The notes beneath the pieces are model-generated. The model was given only the letters and a program-made list of their open reading frames with translations. It had not been told where the DNA came from and ran no database searches. A stretch of DNA of 64,000 nucleotides, taken from CAXRDE01 sp964229355. Lineage in GTDB: Bacteria > Cyanobacteriota > Sericytochromatia > UBA7694. A program made the translations under genes and the position numbers. The DNA lies in the NCBI GenBank assembly GCA_964229355.1, contig CAXRDE010000019.1:124001-188000 (forward strand), in the 5' to 3' direction. Below, one piece after another: positions 1-8,953 of this stretch. The stretch's first letter is position 1. Every line of letters begins with the position of its first letter.

Positions 1-808
1 CCGAAACCACAGCGTCTTGAAAACGTCCATAGTGCCCGTGTAAACACAGGGCCAGGGCAAACAAAAGCACAATTAGCGCATTGAGGTCAAACCCCTGCCA
101 ACCCATGACAAAAGCAAGGGTACTCAAAGACAGCAGCACAAGCCCCAACACCAACGTGTAATCCCAACCCGCCGCTGACGAATGAGGCACCTCCTCAAAG
201 GGCACTTCAGCAGCCAGAGGTACGGTATTGGGTAAAAAGCGCACACAGATCATGGCTGAAAGGGTTACGCCGATCAACAAGGCCAGATTTAAAGGTGAGA
301 GCAAAGTCTGCTGCACGGGAATAACCCCAATCACGGCTTCCCAGGGATGTCCGGCAGTGGCCACCACCAGAGGAGCCGAGCCGCTCCAACCCCCATGCCA
401 CACAATAAACCCTGCATAAGCTGCAGCGGCATAACGCAGACGAGCGGGTTCTTCTTGCTGTGCCAGACGGGCAGCCAGAAGACCACCGGCCACCAGCCCC
501 AGGCCCCAGTGCAACCAGCTTAAAAAGGCACTCACAAAGACCAAACCCATCGCAGGATGGCGCATACGGCTCAGGATGCTTAAAAGCCAATGTAAAGGTT
601 TTTGAACCCCCCGTGACATGGCCAGCACATGCCCCAGCAAGAGCATGAGCACCATTTGCATGGCAAAGCCCTGAAGTTCGCTAAAGCCCTTTAACCAGGA
701 CTGAGAAAGCGCCGCAGCGGATACGGGCATGAAAAGCAGGGCTGACAGGGCCACCAGAAGATTCAGGCCGCAGGCCAGGGCAAAGGGCTCAAAGAGACGC
801 TGACGCAT
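1..808 (-). CDS. AtoE-type short-chain fatty acid transporter (3' end cut by window)
   Basis: Reading the minus strand from an ATG at 808 gives an open frame that runs off the window edge, about 269 residues. It is very hydrophobic, with many predicted membrane helices. It resembles the AtoE family of short-chain fatty acid carriers: a conserved block like GFAMQMVLMLLLGHVLA near residue 43, a WHWGLGLV-like block (here WLHWGLGLVAGG) near residue 90, then WHGGWSGSAPL. An AAGGGA-like ribosome site lies inside the end of the upstream kinase gene, only 7 bases away, so the two are probably co-transcribed. The likely role is inner-membrane uptake of acetoacetate, butyrate or similar acids. The C-terminus is not visible. 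The family call is from memory of E. coli AtoE and is fairly secure. Confidence 0.72.
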   Translation of the reverse strand, partial: MRQRLFEPFALACGLNLLVALSALLFMPVSAAALSQSWLKGFSELQGFAMQMVLMLLLGHVLAMSRGVQKPLHWLLSILSRMRHPAMGLVFVSAFLSWLHWGLGLVAGGLLAARLAQQEEPARLRYAAAAYAGFIVWHGGWSGSAPLVVATAGHPWEAVIGVIPVQQTLLSPLNLALLIGVTLSAMICVRFLPNTVPLAAEVPFEEVPHSSAAGWDYTLVLGLVLLSLSTLAFVMGWQGFDLNALIVLLFALALCLHGHYGRFQDAVVS

Positions 809-815
809 CTGTCCC

Positions 816-3512
816 TTACTCAATCACCAGTTCAACATTGTCCAGATAGATCTGCAAATCGAGAATCAACTGTTGAATCGCATCCACAGCCTCTTCGCCC
901 GCTGCCTGTTCAAGGGACTTGCCCAATTCGGCAATGTGTTCAAAACCGTAGATGGCACCGGTGCCTTTCATGCTTTTGCCTAAAACCCGTATGCTATCGA
1001 ATTTTTGATCGGCTAAGGCACGCTTGAGTTTATCTACATCTTGACGGCGTTTATTTAAGAAGTCAGGGGCCAGGCTTGCCATATCAGAGCTAATGGTCAC
1101 CTGCACGCGAACGGGGGCCTCCGCAAGGGCAACCGCCTCAGCGGCAGGTGCCACAGAAGGGGTAAGGGCACTGAGAATATCGTCAGGAATCCCCACTGCA
1201 GCAGTTGCCGGAGCGGGGGGCGTCTCCGGGGCGACTTCCGCTAAAGGCAAGGCAATATTCTGAGCGCGACTGCGGGCCTGTAACATTACCTGGTCAATGG
1301 CCGTCTTTTGAAAAGGCGTTTTAATCAGCGCATCAAAATCACGCAGGGCGTCCTCTCCTGAGTCATACGTTCCTTCACTATCTAAGGCCACCAGGAACAC
1401 TGAACGTTTTTGTTGGCTTTGTTCAGACAAACGAATAGCAGCCGCCGCAGCCTGGCCGCTCATCATAGGAGCCTGAAGTGACATCAAAATCAGATCAAAG
1501 GACTGTTCTTTCACAAGGTCTAAGGCTTTACGGCCGTTATCTACCATGCGCATTTCAATAGACTGTCCGGCAATCAATTGCTGAAGCGCTAAGGCATTAT
1601 CCACATCACTTTCTACCAGCAATAAACGCAGCGGAATGCTCATATCGAGGGTGCCTATTGTTGCTGGTTCATCAGGGGTAGCAACCGCAGGAGCCGACGC
1701 TTCTGGAGCTGCTGGGGTGGGTTCAACGTCTTCTTCAATCAGGGTAAAGGCGGGGGCTTCTGGGGTTGCAGACGCCGGGGCTGCATCAACACCAGCAGAC
1801 GCAGGGGCGGTATTGGCAAGCAGGTCATCACTGGCCACTTGCGACGCTGAGCTGACCAGGGCCAGATGCTGTTTCAAGCGCTCAAGAGACAACTCAGGTA
1901 AATCTTCTGGCGCCTGTTCGGTCAGCGATAGCGGAAGGGTCACCACAAAGCTGGTGCCTTTGCCTTCGACGGTATTAAAACGAATTTCACCTTTCAGACG
2001 CTGAATGTATTTGGCCGCAATGGCAATACCACGAATGCCATATTTTTTACCACTACGGAGTGGATCGGCATCAGAAATAACATCGGAGATCTTTGCCCGG
2101 GTCACTTTTTCAATGCCATTGCCTGAGTCCCGCACGGTAAATAAGATCTGCGCGTCAGTGCGATGACTATCTTTCAAGCGCACATTCATCAGAATATTGC
2201 CCTCAGTGGTGTGAGCCACAGCGTTTTCCAGGAAATAATAGAGTATTTCTTGAATTTTTAAGGCATCACCGATCATGACATCGGGGACGTCATCTGCCAC
2301 CGACAAGACCAACTCCAGCCCTTTGGACTGCAAGGCTTCCTCAAAAAAGCTTTGCACCTGATAAACCAAAGCTTTGATTTCGAAGGGTTTTGCCGCTACA
2401 TCCAAATCCAGACCTTCCGCATCTTTGTCCACAGGTTTTAACTCCTGTTGCAAAGCCTGCTGAAACTCGGTCATTTCATCTACAATTTCTTGTTGTACCC
2501 GAGACAGACGGGTTTGCCCCAACTCCGCAATGCGCTCTTCAAGCTTCTTCAGTTTTTTCTCCATTGAGGTAATTTGATCATCCACCAGCGCGTGGCGGAC
2601 GGTGTACTCACGGGGTGCTGTATCACGGGCAATAATACACAAAATAGGGTGATCCCGTAAATCAAAGACAGAACAACTGTATTCTACATCTACCATATGA
2701 CCGGTGCGGGCCTTAAAGCGACCCTGTTGCCGCTGTAAAAAGCTCGTGCCCCGTTGAAGGCTGCTTTCTATCCAGGCGTCAATATTTTCATGCTCACCCT
2801 CTAAAACATCATACAGGCGCAGGGCAAAGAGTTCATCGTCACGGTAACCCAGCATAATGTTAAAAGAGGTGTTGGACTCTTCAATACGTTTATTGTAAGG
2901 GTCGACCAGACAAATGGCATCGGCATTTTCACCCATGATTTTACGGTAGCGTTCTTCGGTATATTTAAGAGCCTGGTCCATCCATTTGCTGCGGGTGATA
3001 TCGTTAAAGCACATGACCAGTAAAGCACTGCCAAAAATATTTAACTCTGTCACCTTCAGCTCCGCAGGGAACAAAGAACCGTTGCCTTTGATCATCATCA
3101 CTTCGGTGCTTTTAAGAAAGCCGTCCTGCTGGGGAGCATGGTGTTTAATCCAGGCCAGGTAATCTTCGCGATGATTGCCGGGAAACAGCTTTTCAAAGAA
3201 AGGACTGCCCAGAACACTGTCACGGGAAATACCCAGGGTTTTTTCAGCCATGGCGTTAATTTCCAGGAGCACCCCTTCATAATCCACAATCAAAAGACCA
3301 TCAAAAGACGCCAGGCCCAAAGATTCAAGACATAACCGATAGAACTCTACCTTCAGGGTCTGTTGCGCCATGGTCATTTGCGCTTCATCCATGTGGGGGT
3401 TTTCGTGTTTTAAAAATTGGGTGTAATTTGACACATAGCGTTGAAAGTTAGACTGATAACGGTATGCGGTGTCAAAAAGAAAAGATAAACCAACCTGGGG
3501 CTGAACAGACAT
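816..3512 (-). CDS. PAS-PAS-HATPase-receiver-Hpt hybrid kinase with lost phosphoacceptors
   Basis: A protein of 898 residues if it starts at the ATG at 3512 (MSVQPQVG), which has GAGG upstream; a longer frame to 3593 is possible but runs toward cysE. Order of domains: PAS about 60-180, second PAS about 190-310, coiled coil about 320-370, HATPase about 395-550 (ENAVAHT N-box, DSGNGI G1, EGKGTSF G3), an Ala/Pro linker, receiver about 640-755, Hpt about 800-895. No membrane segment is evident, so it is probably cytosolic. The usual H-box before the HATPase domain is not recognisable, and G2 reads GIRGIAIA instead of GTGLGL. The receiver has Ser678 where the phosphorylated Asp belongs (LILMSLQAP). 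The Hpt has Lys846 where the His belongs (GKSMKG). It looks like a signalling scaffold rather than a working phosphorelay. No regulator is adjacent. Confidence 0.85.
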   Translation of the reverse strand: MSVQPQVGLSFLFDTAYRYQSNFQRYVSNYTQFLKHENPHMDEAQMTMAQQTLKVEFYRLCLESLGLASFDGLLIVDYEGVLLEINAMAEKTLGISRDSVLGSPFFEKLFPGNHREDYLAWIKHHAPQQDGFLKSTEVMMIKGNGSLFPAELKVTELNIFGSALLVMCFNDITRSKWMDQALKYTEERYRKIMGENADAICLVDPYNKRIEESNTSFNIMLGYRDDELFALRLYDVLEGEHENIDAWIESSLQRGTSFLQRQQGRFKARTGHMVDVEYSCSVFDLRDHPILCIIARDTAPREYTVRHALVDDQITSMEKKLKKLEERIAELGQTRLSRVQQEIVDEMTEFQQALQQELKPVDKDAEGLDLDVAAKPFEIKALVYQVQSFFEEALQSKGLELVLSVADDVPDVMIGDALKIQEILYYFLENAVAHTTEGNILMNVRLKDSHRTDAQILFTVRDSGNGIEKVTRAKISDVISDADPLRSGKKYGIRGIAIAAKYIQRLKGEIRFNTVEGKGTSFVVTLPLSLTEQAPEDLPELSLERLKQHLALVSSASQVASDDLLANTAPASAGVDAAPASATPEAPAFTLIEEDVEPTPAAPEASAPAVATPDEPATIGTLDMSIPLRLLLVESDVDNALALQQLIAGQSIEMRMVDNGRKALDLVKEQSFDLILMSLQAPMMSGQAAAAAIRLSEQSQQKRSVFLVALDSEGTYDSGEDALRDFDALIKTPFQKTAIDQVMLQARSRAQNIALPLAEVAPETPPAPATAAVGIPDDILSALTPSVAPAAEAVALAEAPVRVQVTISSDMASLAPDFLNKRRQDVDKLKRALADQKFDSIRVLGKSMKGTGAIYGFEHIAELGKSLEQAAGEEAVDAIQQLILDLQIYLDNVELVIE

Positions 3513-3630
3513 GGTGCGAAGATCCTCATAACTGGTGTTTTGAAAGCCTACTTCATTGTACACGGGCACCACCCGAAATCCCAAACAAAACACGCGAGAA
3601 GTGCCTGGATTTCATGTTACATTTAGATGC

Positions 3631-4494
3631 ATGAAACATGCTTCTTTTTTGGCCCGTTTAGAACAACGTCGCGCACTGGCTGGCCCGGCCCGTGAGCTTT
3701 CTCGCGAGCGCGTCTACCAGTGGCTACACAGTCTCCTGGGCATTCTTTTTCCTCAATTCGAGCAACGCCTTCACGCCCAGAGCCCCTTATCTCATCGCTG
3801 GGAGGACTCTCAACGCGAACTGCAGCATTTTTTACAGATTTTGCAGCATCCCGGAGAAGATGCGCTTCGGTTTTATGCCCAACTGGAGCACCTTGACCAA
3901 CAATTGCAAGCCGATGCCGAAAGCATGTTGGCCGGTGACCCTGCCGCCAACAGTCTGGATGAAGTGATTCTGGCATACCCCGGATTTTTAGCGATTGCGG
4001 TACATCGTATGGCGCATACCCTGTACACCTACCAGGTTCCCTTATTGCCTCGCCTCTTGTCAGAACAAGCCCACCATTTGACGGGCATTGACATTCACCC
4101 CGGCGCAACAATTGGCGAGCGTTTTTGTATTGATCATGGCACCGGGATCGTCATTGGTGAAACCTGCATCATTGGCGACGATGTCAAAATCTATCAGGGG
4201 GTGACCCTGGGAGCCCTCAGCGTCGAAAAAAAACTGGCAAAAACCCAGCGCCACCCGCAGATTGAGGATCGGGTTGTGATTTACGCCAATGCCACCATTT
4301 TGGGTGGCGAAACACGGGTGGGTCACGATAGTGTGATTGGTGGAAACGTCTGGCTTACAGAGTCGGTGTGTCCCTATGCAGTGGTTTATCATCGTCCTGA
4401 TATTCAGGTACGCTCAAAAAACGGCAAATCACCCAAATGGTGTCAAGAAAGCCATGCACCGGCACAGGCTCCTCCGCTGAAGACAGGCTCCTAA
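3631..4494 (+). CDS. cysE: Serine O-acetyltransferase
   Basis: Acetylates serine with acetyl-CoA, the first step of cysteine synthesis, in the cytosol. The protein has 287 residues from the ATG at 3631 (MKHASFLARL). An upstream in-frame ATG at 3556 would overlap the divergent kinase gene and adds a poorly conserved-looking extension. The N-terminal part is helical as in the family. The C-terminal half is a left-handed beta-helix with hexapeptide repeats and the signature GIDIHPGATIGERF followed by DHGTGIVIGET and YQGVTLGALS, including the His/Asp pair expected in the active site. Its stop codon overlaps the stop of the convergent gene by 4 bases. No sulfur genes are adjacent. Confidence 0.93.
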   Translation: MKHASFLARLEQRRALAGPARELSRERVYQWLHSLLGILFPQFEQRLHAQSPLSHRWEDSQRELQHFLQILQHPGEDALRFYAQLEHLDQQLQADAESMLAGDPAANSLDEVILAYPGFLAIAVHRMAHTLYTYQVPLLPRLLSEQAHHLTGIDIHPGATIGERFCIDHGTGIVIGETCIIGDDVKIYQGVTLGALSVEKKLAKTQRHPQIEDRVVIYANATILGGETRVGHDSVIGGNVWLTESVCPYAVVYHRPDIQVRSKNGKSPKWCQESHAPAQAPPLKTGS

Positions 4495-5777
4495 ACGCCC
4501 AGACGCAGGTAAACATCTTGCCAGTGACGCAAACACTGACTGCGGAACAAATGGGCCTGATAGGCTTTAAATTGAACCCACTTTTCTAAGATGCTGAGCT
4601 GGTCCTCATGCATGGCGGCCAAAATATCTTGTTTGAGCACCTGATCCGAAACATACTCAGGTACAGGGTCTCGGACTTCAAGCCTTTGTCCCCACTTTTG
4701 TAACTGTTTTTCCGTTACCGTTTGAAGGGTTTCCTGGTACAGCGGAGGGTATTGAAAAATGGGGTCAAATTGTTGAATCGCCTCACTGTCCAGTGGCAGC
4801 ACCGACGCGGCCAGCGCCCGCAGGGCAAACAAGCGCAAAAACAGACGACGTTGAGGCAAAATCTGCTTGACCCAATCATGTAGATCCTCAACGGCTACCT
4901 GTTGTTGGCTGTGAAAACGGGTCACCCATTGCCTCGCCTGCGCCTGTTGGCGGGCATAGCGACGCGCTAAAGCATACCGGCCTAAACGGGTATCCAGATT
5001 AAAAGGCACCTGAGAAAGCGCCTGGCGCACAGAAACCTGTGCAGCCTCTGCCTGTTGTTGTAGAGGAAAGGTCGAAAAGAAATCGTGGTGGCGCTCCAGA
5101 GCATGATAGGTCTGCTGTAACAGGCTTTTAAAGTCCTCCACGTCTAAGGTCCACTTTTCAACGTGTTGAAACAATTGCTCGGGGGTAAGGTTCAGGCGCA
5201 AGCGTTGCACATGTAAATGCAAATACATAGTGGCCTGGGCCTGCTGCCAGAGTTCTTCTTCGGTTTGAATATAGTAGGCAGCGACCATCAAATTCAGCAA
5301 AAATTTAGGCGCCAGCCCCGCTTCAGCCAAATGCTTCCACAACACAGGATCAAGGGGATTTAACCAGGGTGCCAAATCGGGATAGCGCCCCTGTAAAAAG
5401 CGCAGCAATTCTTCTAGAAAATTGCGCGCCAGCACCACTTTTTGCCTGGTTTTTTCTGCATCCACGCCCTCCACCTGTAAGGTGTCTTCCATGGCTGCGG
5501 TTTCTTCGCTGAGACGGGCCTGACCATATTTTTTTTCCATGGCTTTGCGCACACGGGCTTTGGCCAGACCCTGGGTAATTTTCTCTTCATCTAAAGACAA
5601 AAAGTCTTCAAATAAATGCTCTGACTCCTGCTCCCAGTCGGGTTTGGCTTGCGCTCGCTTAGGGCGCGGTGCAACCGGCACCGGGGGAGGGCTTCCATAG
5701 GGATTATCACCAGAAGAAGAAGCGTTAAACACTTCTCTCAGGCGACTCTTCAGGGGTTCAAAGCGTGAGTTATTCAT
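4491..5777 (-). CDS. Uncharacterised helical protein
   Basis: A protein of 428 residues that I do not recognise. It starts MNNSRFEPLKSRL, has a low-complexity Pro-rich stretch at about 27-40, and is otherwise rich in Gln, Leu and Arg, predicting long helices. No signal peptide or membrane segment is seen, so it should be cytosolic. The ATG lies 7 bases after the stop of pepP on the same strand, so they probably form an operon. The amino-acid style (LQQQ, QARQW, LRLFAL runs) resembles the HEAT-like protein at 24496-25785, but no clear repeat could be verified by eye. Its function is unknown. Confidence 0.75.
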   Translation of the reverse strand: MNNSRFEPLKSRLREVFNASSSGDNPYGSPPPVPVAPRPKRAQAKPDWEQESEHLFEDFLSLDEEKITQGLAKARVRKAMEKKYGQARLSEETAAMEDTLQVEGVDAEKTRQKVVLARNFLEELLRFLQGRYPDLAPWLNPLDPVLWKHLAEAGLAPKFLLNLMVAAYYIQTEEELWQQAQATMYLHLHVQRLRLNLTPEQLFQHVEKWTLDVEDFKSLLQQTYHALERHHDFFSTFPLQQQAEAAQVSVRQALSQVPFNLDTRLGRYALARRYARQQAQARQWVTRFHSQQQVAVEDLHDWVKQILPQRRLFLRLFALRALAASVLPLDSEAIQQFDPIFQYPPLYQETLQTVTEKQLQKWGQRLEVRDPVPEYVSDQVLKQDILAAMHEDQLSILEKWVQFKAYQAHLFRSQCLRHWQDVYLRLGV

Positions 5778-5784
5778 GCCGTTT

Positions 5785-7095
5785 TTAGTGTCCTGCCATC
5801 AAGGCTTCCACAGCATCCACGGACTTGGGTACGGCTTCGGTCATATTCTCATAACCGGTTTCGGTCACCAAAATATCGTCTTCGATACGAATCCCGATAT
5901 GGTGGAAAGCCTCGGGCACTTCCGCAGACAGATGAGGCCCTACATAAATGCCGGGCTCCACGGTCATTACCATGCCCGCCTGGAGCTTGCGGAACTTGCC
6001 ATTGTCATCTAAATAATCGCCCATGTCGTGCACATCACCGCCCAGCCAGTGACCGGTTTTATGCATGTAAAATTTCTGATACGCTTTGGTTTCGATCAGC
6101 TCAGAGACATTTCCCTGTAAAAGCTTGAGATCCACCAGACCCTCGGTAATAATTTGCGTGGCTTTGGCATTGATTTCATCAAAGCCCACACCCGGTTTGG
6201 TCATGGCAATGGCCTCTTCGTTGGCTTTAAGCACCACTTCATACACGGCTTTTTGCGTGGCATTAAAGCGCCCATTAACGGGTGAGGTACGGGTAATGTC
6301 TGCATTGTAATGGGCAAACTCAGCCCCTGCATCCACCAATAAGAGCATGCCGTCTTCCAGCTTCGCCTGGTTTTCGATGTAGTGCAAAATGGTGGCGTTA
6401 ACCCCTCCACCAATAATCGCAGGATAGCCCATACGTGCATTGCGCGCCCGAAAATAATGGGTTAAGACCGCTTCCATTTCATACTCGTACACACCGGGCT
6501 TCAACGCTTTCATGAGTTCCATATGGGCTTCGGCACTCATTTGCGCCGCTTTGCGCATCATCTCAATTTCATAGGGCTGTTTAAACAGGCGCATTTCGTT
6601 CAAAAACAGACCGGGATCGTGCAGGTGCTGGGGGGCTTTCACGCCGTTGCGAATTTGACCGCGCACCGCATTTAAAGCCTGAAACACCTGCGTATCGATG
6701 TCAGCATGGGCCCCAAATTTAAAGTAAAGGTGTTTGCGATCCGCCAAATAGGTGGGCAAATGCTCAGCCAGGGTATCGATGGTAAAAGCAGCATCAGCAC
6801 CATATCGCTCCTGAGCACCCTCTACCCCGGCCCGAAAACCATTCCAAATCTCTTTTTCAAGATCCCGTGGACGCACAAACAAGGTGAAGGGGTGCTCATG
6901 ACCGGGGGCCAAAATGGCCACGGCTTCAGGCTCCGGAAACCCTGTTAAATAATGAAAGTTACTGTCTTGACGATAGCTATAGTGGACATCGTGGCTGTAA
7001 GTGGTTTCAGGGGCTGCAAAAAAAATAGCCACACTATCGGGGCCCATTTTTTCCATGAGTTGTTGTCGATTGTTCAAATGAAAAGCGCTGTTCAT
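5785..7095 (-). CDS. pepP: Xaa-Pro aminopeptidase (aminopeptidase P, M24B)
   Basis: Cleaves the N-terminal residue when proline is second; cytosolic dimetal enzyme. 436 residues, normal for the family. The N-terminal creatinase-like domain (MNSAFHLNNRQQLM, FLYLTGFPEPEAV-like SNFHYLTGFPEPEA) is followed by the pita-bread domain. Metal ligands are visible: DAGAEF, NADITRT, a His in HKTGHWLGGDVHDMGDY, Glu in TVEPGIYV and Glu in GIRIEDD. The start has GGAG 7 bases upstream. It precedes the unknown 428-residue gene by 7 bases. Confidence 0.94.
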   Translation of the reverse strand: MNSAFHLNNRQQLMEKMGPDSVAIFFAAPETTYSHDVHYSYRQDSNFHYLTGFPEPEAVAILAPGHEHPFTLFVRPRDLEKEIWNGFRAGVEGAQERYGADAAFTIDTLAEHLPTYLADRKHLYFKFGAHADIDTQVFQALNAVRGQIRNGVKAPQHLHDPGLFLNEMRLFKQPYEIEMMRKAAQMSAEAHMELMKALKPGVYEYEMEAVLTHYFRARNARMGYPAIIGGGVNATILHYIENQAKLEDGMLLLVDAGAEFAHYNADITRTSPVNGRFNATQKAVYEVVLKANEEAIAMTKPGVGFDEINAKATQIITEGLVDLKLLQGNVSELIETKAYQKFYMHKTGHWLGGDVHDMGDYLDDNGKFRKLQAGMVMTVEPGIYVGPHLSAEVPEAFHHIGIRIEDDILVTETGYENMTEAVPKSVDAVEALMAGH

Positions 7096-7134
7096 AACAT
7101 GCTCCGTAAGTTTAAAAGTTCAGAAAAAACACGT

Positions 7135-7470
7135 TTACTCAGGACTTTCGCCGGTTTGCTCCTGCACCCAGTTTAAATAAGCGGGCAAACCGCCTGTCGC
7201 CGAAAATTGCAAAATTTCCGGGACATCATAAGGGTGTAAAGCGGCAATGCGTGTGATGGCTCTTTCTGCAAGGGCGGCTGATGTTTTAATCAAAAGGGTA
7301 TGTTCAGTACTTTCTTCAAGCTGACCTTGCCAGTGATAAAACGACGTGCCCTGGGGCAAGCAATGAATGCATGCGGCCAGTTTTTCTTGCAATAAGGTAT
7401 GTGCCAATGTTTTGGCCGTGGGGTGTTGATCCACACTGACCACCAGCATTACCACCTGGGGTTGGGACAT
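7135..7470 (-). CDS. cutA: CutA-type divalent cation tolerance protein
   Basis: A small 111-residue cytosolic protein of the CutA1 family, trimeric ferredoxin-like fold, linked in E. coli to divalent metal tolerance although its exact role is unclear. Conserved elements seen: VVMLVVSVDQ strand, LLQEKLAACIHCLP with the Cys, a SFYHWQGQLEE strand-turn, LLIKTS, and LHPYDVPEI, the best family signature. It lies 39 bases upstream of pepP on the same strand and may be co-transcribed with it. Confidence 0.92.
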   Translation of the reverse strand: MSQPQVVMLVVSVDQHPTAKTLAHTLLQEKLAACIHCLPQGTSFYHWQGQLEESTEHTLLIKTSAALAERAITRIAALHPYDVPEILQFSATGGLPAYLNWVQEQTGESPE

Positions 7471-7535
7471 TCAAGCAGATCCTGCTTTCTTGCATTTTTT
7501 AGTATTTTAACAAGAAACCCCGAAATTGCGTAAAC

Positions 7536-8861
7536 TTAGAGGACCGCGCGGAAGGCATCCACCATGCCATTACCAAACTTCAGATCAAAACCGGGTTCAC
7601 CCAGGTCAATGGCCGTACCATCTAAACGCTGTTTAATTTGTGCTGGAGTCAGATTGGGGTGTCGGCTCTTGATTAAGCCCACCACGCCGGCCACCATGGG
7701 TGAAGCCATAGAGGTGCCGTCCATGAGATCGTACTCAGACTTAAAGCCTTCGTTTTGGGTCATATAAGAAGAGGTGACCGGCATGGTGGACAAAATGCCA
7801 CTGCCGGGGGCCACCAGAGAAACCCAGGAGCCAAAGTTAGAGAAGCTGGAAAGATTCCGCTGCATATCCACCGAGCCCACCGAAATGACGCCGGGGGTCG
7901 CCGCGGGATACATGGGGGTGTCAGAGGCGTTATTGCCTGCAGCCACCACCACCACGACATTGCGTGCCAGGGCATATTTAATAGCCTGGGTTAAGGGAAT
8001 CGCCGCTTCCTTGCTCTCGGTACCCAGACTCATGTTCACCACGTGAGCGCCGTTATCCACGGCCCAGACCAGACCTTCGGCCACGTGAAAACCATCTCCG
8101 CCGCCGGTTTGATCGAGCACTTTAATGGGCATGAGCTTACAGCGAGGGCAAGCGCCGGTGACGCCCTGGCCATTGTCGCCTGCAGCCGCAGCAATGCCTG
8201 AAGCATGGGTGCCATGACCGTTATCGTCCTGAGGCGGTTGCCCTGGGTTCAATACATTGTAGCCGGGCACCAAATTGGGCAGCAGATCAGGGTGTTGCAG
8301 GTCAGCACCACTGTCAATCACCGCAATGGTTACCGAAGAGCTACCGGTGGTTAAATCCCAGGCTTTGCCCATGCCAATAATGGCCAGACCCGTTTGCTCA
8401 GAAGCTCGGGGATCGTTAATCACAAATTGACGTTTAAATAAGGCATTCAGATTGGCACTTTGCACCATGGGATTGCGACGCAAATTGGTCAGGGTTTGGG
8501 CAGAGTTGGGGTCAGCGTTTAAGTTTAACTGGCGGAAGAGGGAGTGGCCGAGGCGAGAAGTACTCACATACTGCAGACCATTTTGCACTGCAAACTGGCT
8601 GAGAAATTGGGGATTCATGGCCTGGCGAAAATTCACCACCACTTCACCGGGCACAAAGCTGGTGGCCGCATCGCGCACACCACGGAATGTATTGAACTGC
8701 GACCCCGCAGGTGCACCCACGGCTGCACCTGGATTATTGACAAGGCCCGTTCCCGCAGTCACCGGTGACCGACGACAGGACGTGGCCAAAAGGGTCAAAG
8801 AAGCTGTCACCGCAATGGACAGGACTTTCTTGATTTGCGTGGATGAAGGGGTCTTATTCAT
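7536..8861 (-). CDS. Subtilisin-like serine protease, predicted lipoprotein (S8)
   Basis: 441 residues. The N-terminus has a signal sequence ending LLATSC, a plausible lipobox, so the enzyme is probably lipid-anchored in the envelope. A propeptide-like segment follows (PGEVVVNF at about 71-78). The catalytic triad is clear: Asp183 in AVIDSGAD, His216 in DNGHGTHASG, Ser384 in MDGTSMASP, with the oxyanion Asn in AAGNN about 310. The start has GGAG upstream (GGCGGAGCAGCACC before ATG). It is a paralogue of the protease at 11167-12543 but clearly diverged. The substrate is unknown. Confidence 0.92.
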   Translation of the reverse strand: MNKTPSSTQIKKVLSIAVTASLTLLATSCRRSPVTAGTGLVNNPGAAVGAPAGSQFNTFRGVRDAATSFVPGEVVVNFRQAMNPQFLSQFAVQNGLQYVSTSRLGHSLFRQLNLNADPNSAQTLTNLRRNPMVQSANLNALFKRQFVINDPRASEQTGLAIIGMGKAWDLTTGSSSVTIAVIDSGADLQHPDLLPNLVPGYNVLNPGQPPQDDNGHGTHASGIAAAAGDNGQGVTGACPRCKLMPIKVLDQTGGGDGFHVAEGLVWAVDNGAHVVNMSLGTESKEAAIPLTQAIKYALARNVVVVVAAGNNASDTPMYPAATPGVISVGSVDMQRNLSSFSNFGSWVSLVAPGSGILSTMPVTSSYMTQNEGFKSEYDLMDGTSMASPMVAGVVGLIKSRHPNLTPAQIKQRLDGTAIDLGEPGFDLKFGNGMVDAFRAVL

Positions 8862-8896
8862 GGTGCTGCTCCGCCAAATTAAACTTCTCTACAGTA

Positions 8897-8902
8897 ATTA
8901 TA
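8897..8902 (-). promoter_or_regulatory. Likely -10 element for the S8 protease gene
   Basis: On the minus strand this reads TATAAT, 36 bases upstream of the protease ATG at 8861. No good -35 box lies 17 bases further upstream; the surroundings are AT-rich. Only the -10 match is convincing. Confidence 0.4.
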
Positions 8903-8953
8903 GGACAAAATGCAAAAATTATGCCTTAAATTTAATAAAAAGATAAATCAGAT

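Noticed and set aside
207..590. Minus-strand 127-residue open frame
   Set aside because: It is out of frame with, and wholly inside, the AtoE-like transporter, and its Cys/Gly/Arg-rich composition is typical of a shadow frame.
3556..3630. Earlier cysE start
   Set aside because: The extra 25 residues have no family resemblance and the region overlaps the long form of the divergent kinase frame.
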